Source: Planctomycetaceae bacterium
Lineage (GTDB): Bacteria > Planctomycetota > Planctomycetia > Planctomycetales > Planctomycetaceae
DNA length: 8,556 bases
Direction of reading: 5' to 3'
Assembly: GCA_003445035.1 (NCBI GenBank)
Contig: DLVV01000447.1
Coordinates: 1 to 8,556 of the forward strand
Position numbers and translations under genes: made by a program. Position 1 is the first letter of the stretch; each line of letters opens with the position of its first letter. Below the pieces are notes generated by a model that searched no databases, was not told the origin of the DNA, and was given only the letters and a program-made list of their open reading frames with translations. Shown here one piece after another: positions 1 to 6,188 of the stretch.

Positions 1-314
1 TGATTGACAGGGAACAGCAGTTTCAGGATTCCGCTGGCAAATAGTGCGCCGGTGACTTGGAAACCGATGTAGGGCAACACCTGCCGGCCCGGGAACCGTC
101 GTGCGACCCAAAAGGCGATTGTCACCGCCGGATTGATGTGGGCGCCGGAGATGTCGCCGATCGACTGAATCATGGCCATGACGATCAGGCCAAACGTGAG
201 GGCGATGCCCACGTGAGTGACATCGCCTCCGGAGAATTCGTCCGAGATGATCGCTCCGGTTCCGGCAAAGACCAGCGCGAATGTGCCGATTCCCTCGGCC
301 AGGTAGGCTCTCAT
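1..314 (-). CDS. Aquaporin / MIP-family channel, N-terminal part (runs off left edge)
   Basis: A membrane channel of the major intrinsic protein family, moving water or small neutral solutes such as glycerol across the inner membrane. About 104 residues are visible. The protein opens MRAYLAEGIGTF, a typical aquaporin first helix, and reaches the signature GAHINPAVT with the first NPA box at residues 61-63. Hydrophobic segments lie at about 4-24, 36-52 and 79-101. The second NPA box and the selectivity-filter residues of the second half lie outside the window, so water and glycerol channels cannot be told apart. The ATG at 314 was chosen because GGAGAG (minus strand, 326-321) sits 6 bases upstream and because family members start at this point; in-frame ATGs further upstream exist but would add an atypical extension. 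It is transcribed divergently from acpS. Confidence 0.92.
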   Translation of the reverse strand, partial: MRAYLAEGIGTFALVFAGTGAIISDEFSGGDVTHVGIALTFGLIVMAMIQSIGDISGAHINPAVTIAFWVARRFPGRQVLPYIGFQVTGALFASGILKLLFPVN

Positions 315-376
315 CACAATCTCTCCGAACAGTGCCACGATGATGACCATCGCCGAATCCGGCAGCAAGGCCATCA

Positions 377-406
377 TTGGACGAGCCAACCAAGCCCGCT
401 TATGCT
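377..406 (+). promoter_or_regulatory. Possible sigma70-type promoter for acpS operon
   Basis: TTGGAC (377-382) and TATGCT (401-406) are separated by 18 bases and resemble -35 and -10 hexamers, with 3 of 6 and 4 of 6 matches to consensus. Transcription would begin near 412-414, leaving a leader of about 40 bases before the GTG at 455. The matches are imperfect and promoter rules in this lineage are not well fixed, so this is a candidate only. Confidence 0.3.
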
Positions 407-440
407 GTGACGGATCTGGTGCTGGACGAATGGGGCCCCG

Positions 441-449
441 GGAGAGAGG
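441..449 (+). promoter_or_regulatory. Ribosome binding site fixing the acpS GTG start
   Basis: GGAGAGAGG lies 5 bases before the GTG at 455. It decides the start: the reading frame is open back to an ATG at 377, but that start has no such site and would add 26 residues without family similarity. Confidence 0.75.
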
Positions 450-454
450 CGGAC

Positions 455-868
455 GTGATTCGAGGACTCGGCACTGACATTGTGGAAATCGTGCGCATCG
501 GAGAAATGATCGAGCGACACGGGGAACTGTTTCTGCAGCGCGTGTACACCGATCAGGAAGTGGCTTACTGTCAGAAGCGTGCCTCCAGTTACCAGCACTT
601 CGCGGGCCGATGGGCCGCTAAGGAGGCCGTCCTGAAGGCGCTGGGGACCGGCTGGGCGAAGGGGATTGCCTGGAGAGACATCGAGGTCGTCTCACTGGCG
701 AGTGGGCAGCCCAGGGTGAATGTCTATGGGGCCGTGAAGGAGCTTTCCGAGTCCGCTGGTATTGGCGGATACCTGTTGAGCATCTCACACTGCCGCAGTC
801 ACGCCACGGCAACGGCAGTTGCCGTGGGCAACCCCGGGCCTGGCGATGCGGAGTCGGCCGGTGCCTGA
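455..868 (+). CDS. acpS: Holo-[acyl-carrier-protein] synthase
   Basis: Transfers the 4'-phosphopantetheine arm of coenzyme A to a serine of acyl carrier protein, converting apo-ACP to the active form used in fatty acid synthesis. The 137-residue product matches the usual AcpS length of about 120-135. The magnesium-binding motif GTDIVEI is at residues 6-12 with Asp8, followed by RVYTDQE (29-35) and the signature FAGRWAAKEAVLKALGTG at 49-66 with Glu57, the second metal ligand. The C-terminal strand SISHCRSHATA is at 109-119. All key residues are present, so it should be active. The start is the GTG at 455, preceded by a strong ribosome binding site. The last 8 bases overlap the start of the sirtuin gene, so the two are very probably co-transcribed and translationally coupled. 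A short tail, GNPGPGDAESAGA, goes beyond the family core and arises in the overlap region. Confidence 0.95.
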   Translation: MIRGLGTDIVEIVRIGEMIERHGELFLQRVYTDQEVAYCQKRASSYQHFAGRWAAKEAVLKALGTGWAKGIAWRDIEVVSLASGQPRVNVYGAVKELSESAGIGGYLLSISHCRSHATATAVAVGNPGPGDAESAGA

Positions 869-1622
869 ACAATTGGCTCAGTGGTTGCTCGAATCTCGTT
901 GCTCGATCGCTTTCACCGGTGCGGGGATCAGCACCGAAAGTGGCATTCCGGATTTCCGGTCACCGGGGGGCATCTGGTCGACGTCGCAGCCGGTGTTGTA
1001 CGACGATTTCGTGGCCAGCGAGGAGGCTCGGACCGAGTATTGGAGACAGAAGAGCCTGGCTCATCGGGAATTTTCCGGCGCGCAGCCCAATGGCGGCCAC
1101 GAGGTTCTGGCACGTTGGGAGGAACAAGGGCTACTGGCTGGCCTGATCACACAGAACATCGACGGGCTTCATCAAGTGGCTGGAAGCCGGGAGGTCCAGG
1201 AGATCCATGGGACGGCCCGGCAGGTGACGTGTCTGGATTGTGGTTGGCTTGATGATGCCACCCCATGGGTCGACCAGTATCTCGCGTGTCGTCGGGCTCC
1301 GAGGTGCCCGGAATGTGACGGGCCACTCAAACACGCGACCATCTCCTTCGGGCAGTCACTGTCTCCGGAGGTGCTTGAGAAGTGCTCGGAATGGGCTCGG
1401 GAAAGCCAACTGTTCCTGGTTATGGGGTCGTCGCTTGTTGTCCATCCCGCTGCAGGTATGCCGCAACTGGCCCAGCGGAATGGTGCGAGACTGGTGATCA
1501 TAAATGGCACCGCGACCCCCTGTGACGATGTCGCAGACCTGGTGATCCGGGCTCCTCTTGGAGAAACACTGTCAGCTGTGAATGAAGCGGTTGAGAGGTC
1601 GCGAAACCCGGAGGGGGGTTAG
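861..1622 (+). CDS. Sirtuin (SIR2 family) NAD-dependent protein deacylase
   Basis: Removes acyl groups from lysines using NAD+, yielding nicotinamide and O-acyl-ADP-ribose; acts in the cytoplasm. The 253-residue product fits bacterial sirtuins. Visible motifs (numbered from the GTG): NAD-binding FTGAGISTESGIPDFRSPGG at 18-37, TQNIDGLH at 97-104, catalytic histidine in EIHG (His116), a structural zinc site of two CxxC pairs at Cys124/127 and Cys149/152, ISFGQSL at 161-167, and the NAD-contacting GSSLVVHPA at 189-197. No key residue is missing. The start is uncertain: GTG at 861 has GGAG 7 bases upstream (850-853) and is preferred; ATG at 846 is in frame but has no clear binding site. It overlaps the end of acpS by 8 bases and its TAG stop touches the cupin ATG, so it is the middle gene of a tight three-gene set. 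Which acyl group it removes cannot be told here. CoA use by AcpS and reversal of CoA-derived acylation by sirtuins are a loose thematic link only. Confidence 0.94.
   Translation: MPEQLAQWLLESRCSIAFTGAGISTESGIPDFRSPGGIWSTSQPVLYDDFVASEEARTEYWRQKSLAHREFSGAQPNGGHEVLARWEEQGLLAGLITQNIDGLHQVAGSREVQEIHGTARQVTCLDCGWLDDATPWVDQYLACRRAPRCPECDGPLKHATISFGQSLSPEVLEKCSEWARESQLFLVMGSSLVVHPAAGMPQLAQRNGARLVIINGTATPCDDVADLVIRAPLGETLSAVNEAVERSRNPEGG
1610..1618 (+). promoter_or_regulatory. Strong purine-rich ribosome binding site for the cupin gene
   Basis: GGAGGGGGG sits inside the last codons of the sirtuin gene, with its GGAGG core 8 bases from the cupin ATG at 1623. It is the strongest binding site in the window. 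Since the upstream stop and this ATG abut with no spacer, it implies efficient re-initiation or independent loading of ribosomes. Confidence 0.75.
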
Positions 1623-2033
1623 ATGCTTGCCGACGACTGCAAACGGTTCGTCGAGTCCGGCGACATCGAAGTGGAAGAACTTCCGTGGGGCCCGCACGAG
1701 TGGCTCTCGCGACCGGGCCTGACAGCTGCCAAACAACTGTTGCTCGTTCGAGTGAGAATGCCACCGGGGCAGGCACATCGTTTTCATCGCCATCCACAGA
1801 TGGAGGAGATCATCTATGTGGAATCCGGTGAGGCCGAACAATGGGTCGATCGAGAGTCACGGTTGCTGGGACCTGGAGAGAGCGCCCACATTCCTGCCGA
1901 CGTCGTGCACGGAACCTGGAACGCCGGGGAACAGACACTCGTCTTTCTGGCTATTCTTGGCCCGGCCACCTGTGATGGCCCCATGTTGATCGACGTCAGT
2001 CATGACGAGCCGTGGTCGTCGCTACGTGAATGA
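1623..2033 (+). CDS. Small single-domain cupin protein
   Basis: A 136-residue cupin with a double-stranded beta-helix barrel that probably binds one metal ion; the substrate is not known. Motif 1 runs from Gly49 through His55, His57 and Glu62 to Gly69 and follows the pattern G-x5-HxH-x4-E-x6-G. Motif 2 is GPGESAHIPADVVHGTWN (83-100), with His96 as the fourth ligand and Asn100 closing the motif. All four usual ligands are present, so it can bind metal. Such single-domain cupins act as dioxygenases, isomerases or small-molecule sensors, and nothing here decides between these. It lacks a signal peptide and is cytoplasmic. It follows the sirtuin with zero spacing and a very strong ribosome binding site, so it is the last gene of the acpS-sirtuin-cupin set; 86 non-coding bases follow before the next gene. 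Confidence 0.9.
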   Translation: MLADDCKRFVESGDIEVEELPWGPHEWLSRPGLTAAKQLLLVRVRMPPGQAHRFHRHPQMEEIIYVESGEAEQWVDRESRLLGPGESAHIPADVVHGTWNAGEQTLVFLAILGPATCDGPMLIDVSHDEPWSSLRE

Positions 2034-2119
2034 GCGTGGCACGAGCATCCTCCTCTCGTCACATTTCGGCCAATCGACTACAGTCCCGCCCGTAGAATTC
2101 CTCGGTCGGGGCGATACGC
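2034..2119. other. Short intergenic gap after the cupin gene
   Basis: Eighty-six bases without a gene. There is no stem-loop followed by a T run, so no intrinsic terminator is visible. TAGAAT at 2093-2098 could be a -10 element for the next gene, but no -35 hexamer lies at proper spacing. Read-through from the cupin gene into the long fusion gene is therefore possible. Confidence 0.5.
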
Positions 2120-5100
2120 GTGAGCTTCGTGAAAAACGCAGTGTTGGCCCTGCTGCTGGTCGTTGCCGGGTCCTCGTGCGCCGCCTCTGAAGTCCGGCCC
2201 GACCACGACGATGCCGATTTGCATGCCATCGCACAGGTGGGCGGCCGCGTGGCGTGGGCTGTCGGCGATCGCGGGGCAGCGTGGTTCACACGAGATTCCG
2301 GGCAGACATGGTCTGCCGTCCCACTTCCCGGGCAAGTCGCCTGTCGGAGCGTCTGCTTTCTGACTGATCGTGTCGGGTGGATCGCGGGCATGGATGAACG
2401 ACCGGGGCGGACCGGCGGTGTGTTGTTGGCCACCCGAGACGGAGGGGCGCTGTGGAAAACGATCCCGGCCCCAGTCCGGAATGTGCATCATGTCCGTTTT
2501 TTTGACCTTCAGCATGGATTGCTCGTCGGCCAGGGTGACCGTCGATACCCGTCTGGCGTAGTGGAAACCCGGGACGGCGGCAAAAGCTGGAGTCCACTTG
2601 CCGGGCCACTGTCTGACGACTGGCGGGCGGCAGCATTTGCGACTGATGGCCACGGTGTTGTGGCCGGCGGGAGTCTTCGGACCGGGACAGTCAGCGAGGC
2701 TGCCGTGCTGAACAATGACGCCAGCCTGCGTACTCGAAAGGCCTGGTGGGGTGCCGCGATCGGTGGCCAGCGATCTGCCTGGCTGGTGGGTGATGCCGCC
2801 GCGGTGCTCTTTCGTCCCTCCAACCGTTCAGCCTGGCGTACTCCAGAGACCCCGTTGCCTGTTGGGCTGGCCAACACGACGACGTTTCGGGCGGTGACAG
2901 CTTCGGGTCAGCAAGCCTGGGCCTGTGGATCACCCGGGAGCACAGTCTGGTACACACCCGACGGAGGGCTCCACTGGGAACGCCAGGCGACCGGTCAGAC
3001 CTTGCCGCTGTATGCGATTTCGATCAGCAGCGGCGGCCAAGGATTGGCCGTCGGGGCACTGGGGGTCATCCTTCGGACCAACGATGCCGGACGGCACTGG
3101 AAGACGGTTCGCGGTCACGGCCGTCGTTTGGCGATGCTCACCATCCATGTCACTCCCGCAACCTTGCCGCTGGGAGTGATCGCCCGCGACAGCGCCGAAT
3201 CCGGTTACCGCTCCGCGGGTTTCCTGTTGTCGGCATCCCCGTCCGAGTGGCGGGATGCGGATCGCTCAGTACGAGCTTTGGGTGGACAGGGTGTTGAAAC
3301 GGATTGGCGGCTGGGTCTTGATCAACCCGAACTGTCTCGAAACGCAGAACAACTCGAACAAAGATGGCGGATTGAAGCGGAAGGTCCAGTCGATGACATG
3401 CTGGTTGACCGCCTGGTGGGACTGTTTCGCACCTGGCGACCCAGTGTTGTGATCATCGATGCCGGGGACGAGGGCGACCATGCCGCAAAAATGGTTCGGC
3501 AGGCTGTGGTTCGTGCGATTCGTTACTCGGCGGACCCCACTCGCTGGGCGGTTCCCGCGGCGCTGACGGGCCTGACGCCGTGGGCGCCGCGTCGACTGTT
3601 TGAACGGACGGAAATGTCGGGGGCCGTTGCGGTGCGAGTCGGACCGGGAACGGTGATGCGTCGTCACGGAGAGACGGTGGGGGCCGTGGTTCACCGCAGT
3701 CGACTGAGCATGGCGTGGCCTCGAGAGCCCTTGTGGAGTGGAGACCGTTTGAAGCGGACACTCGGGAGCGGACGGCCACTGGGAGATTCGGCTTGCCAGG
3801 GCCTTGGCCTCGTGGCTGGCAGCGGGGCCCGTCGATACCTTGCCCCCGAATCGGCGGAAACCGGAAGAGATGGTGACATCGCCACCAGGCGGGGCCGCGC
3901 GTTGTCGGCATGGATCCAGTTAGCAGAATCCCGGTCCCGCCCTTTTTCTGCCCTTCTGGGGGAATTGCCAACGTTATTGCGTGGCATGGACCAGCGTCGG
4001 GTGGGTTGGTGCCTTCTGAACCTTGCGGAACGTTTCCGGGACGCCGGCGATCTGCCGCTTGCCGAATCGTTGCTGGCAGAGCTGCTCGACAGGTGTCCTG
4101 GACACGAAGCGTCAGCGTCGGCATCGCGACAGTTGCTCGGAGTCACCGTGAGCCGGGAGCGCCGATGGCAGAGGCTGAAGCGAACAGGCCGCAGATCCTC
4201 GGTGTCGGCACCCGTGAACAACTCACCGGCCCACGGTGCGCAATCCGGCCAGGGTGTCGCGATTGCGACGCGAGCCTCGGAAAGCCCGCTAAGAATCGGC
4301 ACGAAGGTCGACTTGCGATCGGAGGCGACAAAAGGCGAAATTGCCCGCGCGGTGCAACTCGCCAAAGGTCTGAAACGTTACTCCGCCACTTTGTTTGACG
4401 AAGCAGAGACACAGTTAACGTTGGCCGCGCTGTTTCGTTCGCGGGAATCCACGCAATTGGCCGATCGGTTTTATCGTCAACTCGCAACGAGGCCCGGTCC
4501 CTGGCAAGACATCGCTGCCCAGGAGGTCTGGTTGGCCGTCCGAAACGGGACGCCTCCAAAACGATCGGTCGTCTGCCGGGCAAGTCGCGGCCGTCCGAAC
4601 CTGGACGGCGTTCTTGCGGATCCGTGTTGGGAACAGGCTTCGGAAATGCGGCTGAAGTCATCTCAACGGCTTTCGATCGACGGGGCTGCCGGCTTCGCAC
4701 TTGTTTCGTGCGACGACCGCTTCTTGTACCTGGGGGCCCGGATGGAACGGGCTGCGGCATCATCGCCCACGCCGGTGACGACCAGGTCATTCGACAGTGA
4801 CCACACGGGCTTCGACCGTTTGACAATCTTTCTGGACACGGACCGCGATTATCAACTCGGTTATGAATTGACCATCGACGAGCGGGGCCAGGTCAGTGAG
4901 CGTTGTGGCAGGGATCCGGCGTGGAACCCACGTTGTCACGTGGCCATCGACAGCGACGACGCCGCATGGCGTCTGGAAATTGCGATCCCGTGGACCGAGT
5001 TGGCAGTGGGCCGCCCGGCTCCGGGTTCCTGCTGGGGCCTGAGATTGGTTCGCACAATCCCCGCAGTTGGTTGGCAAGGGTGGGGCGGCGTTGCCGATTC

Positions 5101-5158
5101 GCAAGGGGCGCCCTCGGTTGGGGCTGGTCTGATGATGTTTGCGGGTCGGCGTCGATGA
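2120..5158 (+). CDS. Exported fusion protein: YCF48/BNR beta-propeller, degenerate PIG-L (LmbE)-like domain, CBM9-like C-terminus
   Basis: A 1012-residue secreted or periplasmic protein of unknown function. Residues 1-23 look like a signal peptide: Lys5, a hydrophobic core at 7-17, then GSSCAAS. Residues 30-330 form a YCF48/BNR-type propeller with Asp-boxes at 57-64, 105-112, 150-157, 279-286 and 320-327 and weaker blades between, which could make seven. Residues 337-500 resemble LmbE/PIG-L de-N-acetylases: LAMLTIHVTPA stands where HPDD normally occurs, then RTWRPSVVIIDAGDEGDH (437-454), AIRYSADPTRW (466-476) and LTPWAPRRLFERT (485-497). The metal-binding acidic pair is absent, so it is probably not an active deacetylase. 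Residues 625-800 are helical and TPR-like. Residues 820-1008 resemble a CBM9/DOMON-type module (PNLDGVLADPCWEQA; RLTIFLDTD; WRLEIAIPW), which in relatives binds sugars. The start is a GTG at 2120 with only GGGG as a binding site; a GTG at 2129 is also possible. The propeller and CBM9 calls are firm, the PIG-L call moderate, and the role unknown. Confidence 0.88.
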   Translation: MSFVKNAVLALLLVVAGSSCAASEVRPDHDDADLHAIAQVGGRVAWAVGDRGAAWFTRDSGQTWSAVPLPGQVACRSVCFLTDRVGWIAGMDERPGRTGGVLLATRDGGALWKTIPAPVRNVHHVRFFDLQHGLLVGQGDRRYPSGVVETRDGGKSWSPLAGPLSDDWRAAAFATDGHGVVAGGSLRTGTVSEAAVLNNDASLRTRKAWWGAAIGGQRSAWLVGDAAAVLFRPSNRSAWRTPETPLPVGLANTTTFRAVTASGQQAWACGSPGSTVWYTPDGGLHWERQATGQTLPLYAISISSGGQGLAVGALGVILRTNDAGRHWKTVRGHGRRLAMLTIHVTPATLPLGVIARDSAESGYRSAGFLLSASPSEWRDADRSVRALGGQGVETDWRLGLDQPELSRNAEQLEQRWRIEAEGPVDDMLVDRLVGLFRTWRPSVVIIDAGDEGDHAAKMVRQAVVRAIRYSADPTRWAVPAALTGLTPWAPRRLFERTEMSGAVAVRVGPGTVMRRHGETVGAVVHRSRLSMAWPREPLWSGDRLKRTLGSGRPLGDSACQGLGLVAGSGARRYLAPESAETGRDGDIATRRGRALSAWIQLAESRSRPFSALLGELPTLLRGMDQRRVGWCLLNLAERFRDAGDLPLAESLLAELLDRCPGHEASASASRQLLGVTVSRERRWQRLKRTGRRSSVSAPVNNSPAHGAQSGQGVAIATRASESPLRIGTKVDLRSEATKGEIARAVQLAKGLKRYSATLFDEAETQLTLAALFRSRESTQLADRFYRQLATRPGPWQDIAAQEVWLAVRNGTPPKRSVVCRASRGRPNLDGVLADPCWEQASEMRLKSSQRLSIDGAAGFALVSCDDRFLYLGARMERAAASSPTPVTTRSFDSDHTGFDRLTIFLDTDRDYQLGYELTIDERGQVSERCGRDPAWNPRCHVAIDSDDAAWRLEIAIPWTELAVGRPAPGSCWGLRLVRTIPAVGWQGWGGVADSQGAPSVGAGLMMFAGRRR

Positions 5159-5234
5159 CTGAACCACTCGTTGATTCTCTCCAAGAGCCGACCCCTCCGG
5201 GATATCTTGTGTCGAAAAGAGGTGTCCTGGAACC
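5159..5234. other. Short intergenic gap before the RNase HII-like gene
   Basis: Seventy-six bases without a gene. AAGAGGTG at 5217-5224 could be the ribosome binding site for the next gene, though it ends about 10 bases before its GTG. No terminator hairpin or convincing promoter is seen, so co-transcription with the upstream fusion gene is plausible. Confidence 0.45.
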
Positions 5235-6188
5235 GTGAACGAGATGGGTCGGCTGGTCGGGATGGACGAGGCGGGTTACGGGCCGAATTTGGGCCCCTTG
5301 GTCATGGTTGCCTCTGTGTGGAATACCCCCGGTCGACCTGGGGAATTTGATGCCTGGACGGAGTTTGCCGACTTGCTCGGCAGCCCTCCGGTAGCCAGCG
5401 ACCGACTGTCGGTCGGAGATTCGAAGGCCATCTACACTGCGGGAGGATCGCTGGAGCGACTCGAAACCTCCGTGCTGGCGTTCCTGCAGCTTTGTGGACT
5501 GCACCCAGGCGGCTTTCGGGAGCTCTGCAACCTGCTCAGCCCGGCTCAGGAAATGTCGCTGGGGCCGGCACCGTGGTTCTCCGGTCCGGAAGTCGCAATA
5601 CCGATCACGGCCGAGTCATCGAAAATCAACGGGTTTGCTCAACGTTGGGCGGAGCGGTGTGACGAGTGTGGTCTGGGCCGGCCGAAGGTCGCTGCTCGCA
5701 TTCTGACAGCAGCCACGTACAACACGGCATTGGAGGTGGATCAGAATAAGGCACTGCTCTTGTCCCGGAACAGCCTGGGCTTGCTGGCTGCACTGGTGGA
5801 ACCCGACGCCGGGCACTCGACGTTGGTCATTTGCGACAAGCACGGTGGCCGTAATCGATATGACGGTTTGCTGTCCGAGGCCTTCGGTGACCAACTGGTG
5901 CTGTGCCGAGAGGAAGGGGCCGACCGAAGCAGTTATCGGCTTGGGTCGATGGATGTCTGGTTTCAGGTCAAGGGTGAACGCCACTTCCCCGTTGCTCTCG
6001 CGTCGATGGTGGCCAAGTACACACGAGAAGTCGCAATGGAGGCTTTCAATGCTTACTGGGCACACGAGTGCCCAGGAGTGAAGCCGACTCGTGGGTATCC
6101 AGTCGATGCGAGACGGTTCCGAGACGACGTGGGGGAACGTCTTGAAGAGTTGGGGATTGCGGAATCGGTGTTCTGGCGGAAAAAGTGA
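5235..6188 (+). CDS. Divergent RNase HII-like protein (RNase H fold)
   Basis: Resembles type 2 RNase H, which cuts RNA in RNA-DNA hybrids and removes single ribonucleotides from DNA. It opens GMDEAGYGPNLGPLV (residues 9-23), matching the RNase HII start GxDEAGRGPxxGPxV and giving catalytic Asp11 and Glu12. DSK at 62-64 matches the DSKK-type motif. VICDKHGGRNRY (198-209) supplies a third acidic residue, Asp201. KGERHFPVALASMVAKYTRE (246-265) matches the conserved helix, usually with Asp before ASxxAKxTRD; here the acidic residue is Glu248. GYPVDARRF (287-295) lies near the end. At 317 residues it is about 100 longer than typical RNase HII, with extra sequence between the DSK motif and Asp201. 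Two changes matter: the GRG ribonucleotide-recognition motif reads GYG, and the fourth acid is Glu. The fold is well supported; the actual activity is not. The GTG at 5235 was chosen for its upstream AAGAGGTG; ATG 5244 is the alternative. The gene ends exactly against the convergent ceramidase-like gene. Confidence 0.85.
   Translation: MNEMGRLVGMDEAGYGPNLGPLVMVASVWNTPGRPGEFDAWTEFADLLGSPPVASDRLSVGDSKAIYTAGGSLERLETSVLAFLQLCGLHPGGFRELCNLLSPAQEMSLGPAPWFSGPEVAIPITAESSKINGFAQRWAERCDECGLGRPKVAARILTAATYNTALEVDQNKALLLSRNSLGLLAALVEPDAGHSTLVICDKHGGRNRYDGLLSEAFGDQLVLCREEGADRSSYRLGSMDVWFQVKGERHFPVALASMVAKYTREVAMEAFNAYWAHECPGVKPTRGYPVDARRFRDDVGERLEELGIAESVFWRKK

Larger units (their letters stand above)
315..454. 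promoter_or_regulatory. Divergent intergenic region between aquaporin and acpS
   Basis: These 140 bases separate two start codons facing away from each other, so they must hold the control signals for the aquaporin gene and for the acpS-led plus-strand set. Both ends carry good ribosome binding sites. I see no long inverted repeat or clear operator. A possible plus-strand promoter is listed separately; for the minus strand I found no convincing -35/-10 pair. Confidence 0.6.

Noticed and set aside
57..410. Plus-strand open frame of 117 residues
   Set aside because: It lies antisense to the aquaporin, which has clear family motifs; its own translation is polar, low in order and matches nothing.
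377..454. N-terminal extension of acpS from an ATG at 377
   Set aside because: The extra 26 residues lie before the family start (IRGLGTDIVEI), and the GTG at 455 has a much better ribosome binding site.
2093..2098. TAGAAT as a -10 element for the fusion gene
   Set aside because: No acceptable -35 hexamer lies 16-18 bases upstream.
2165..2188. Possible lipoprotein signal (lipobox) at Cys20 of the fusion protein
   Set aside because: The residues before the cysteine are GSS, not the usual [LVI]-[AST]-[GAS], so ordinary signal peptidase I cleavage is more likely.
3453..4826. Two long minus-strand open frames (3453-4124 and 4143-4826)
   Set aside because: Both are arginine/proline-rich antisense shadows of the 1012-residue fusion gene, a common effect in GC-rich DNA.
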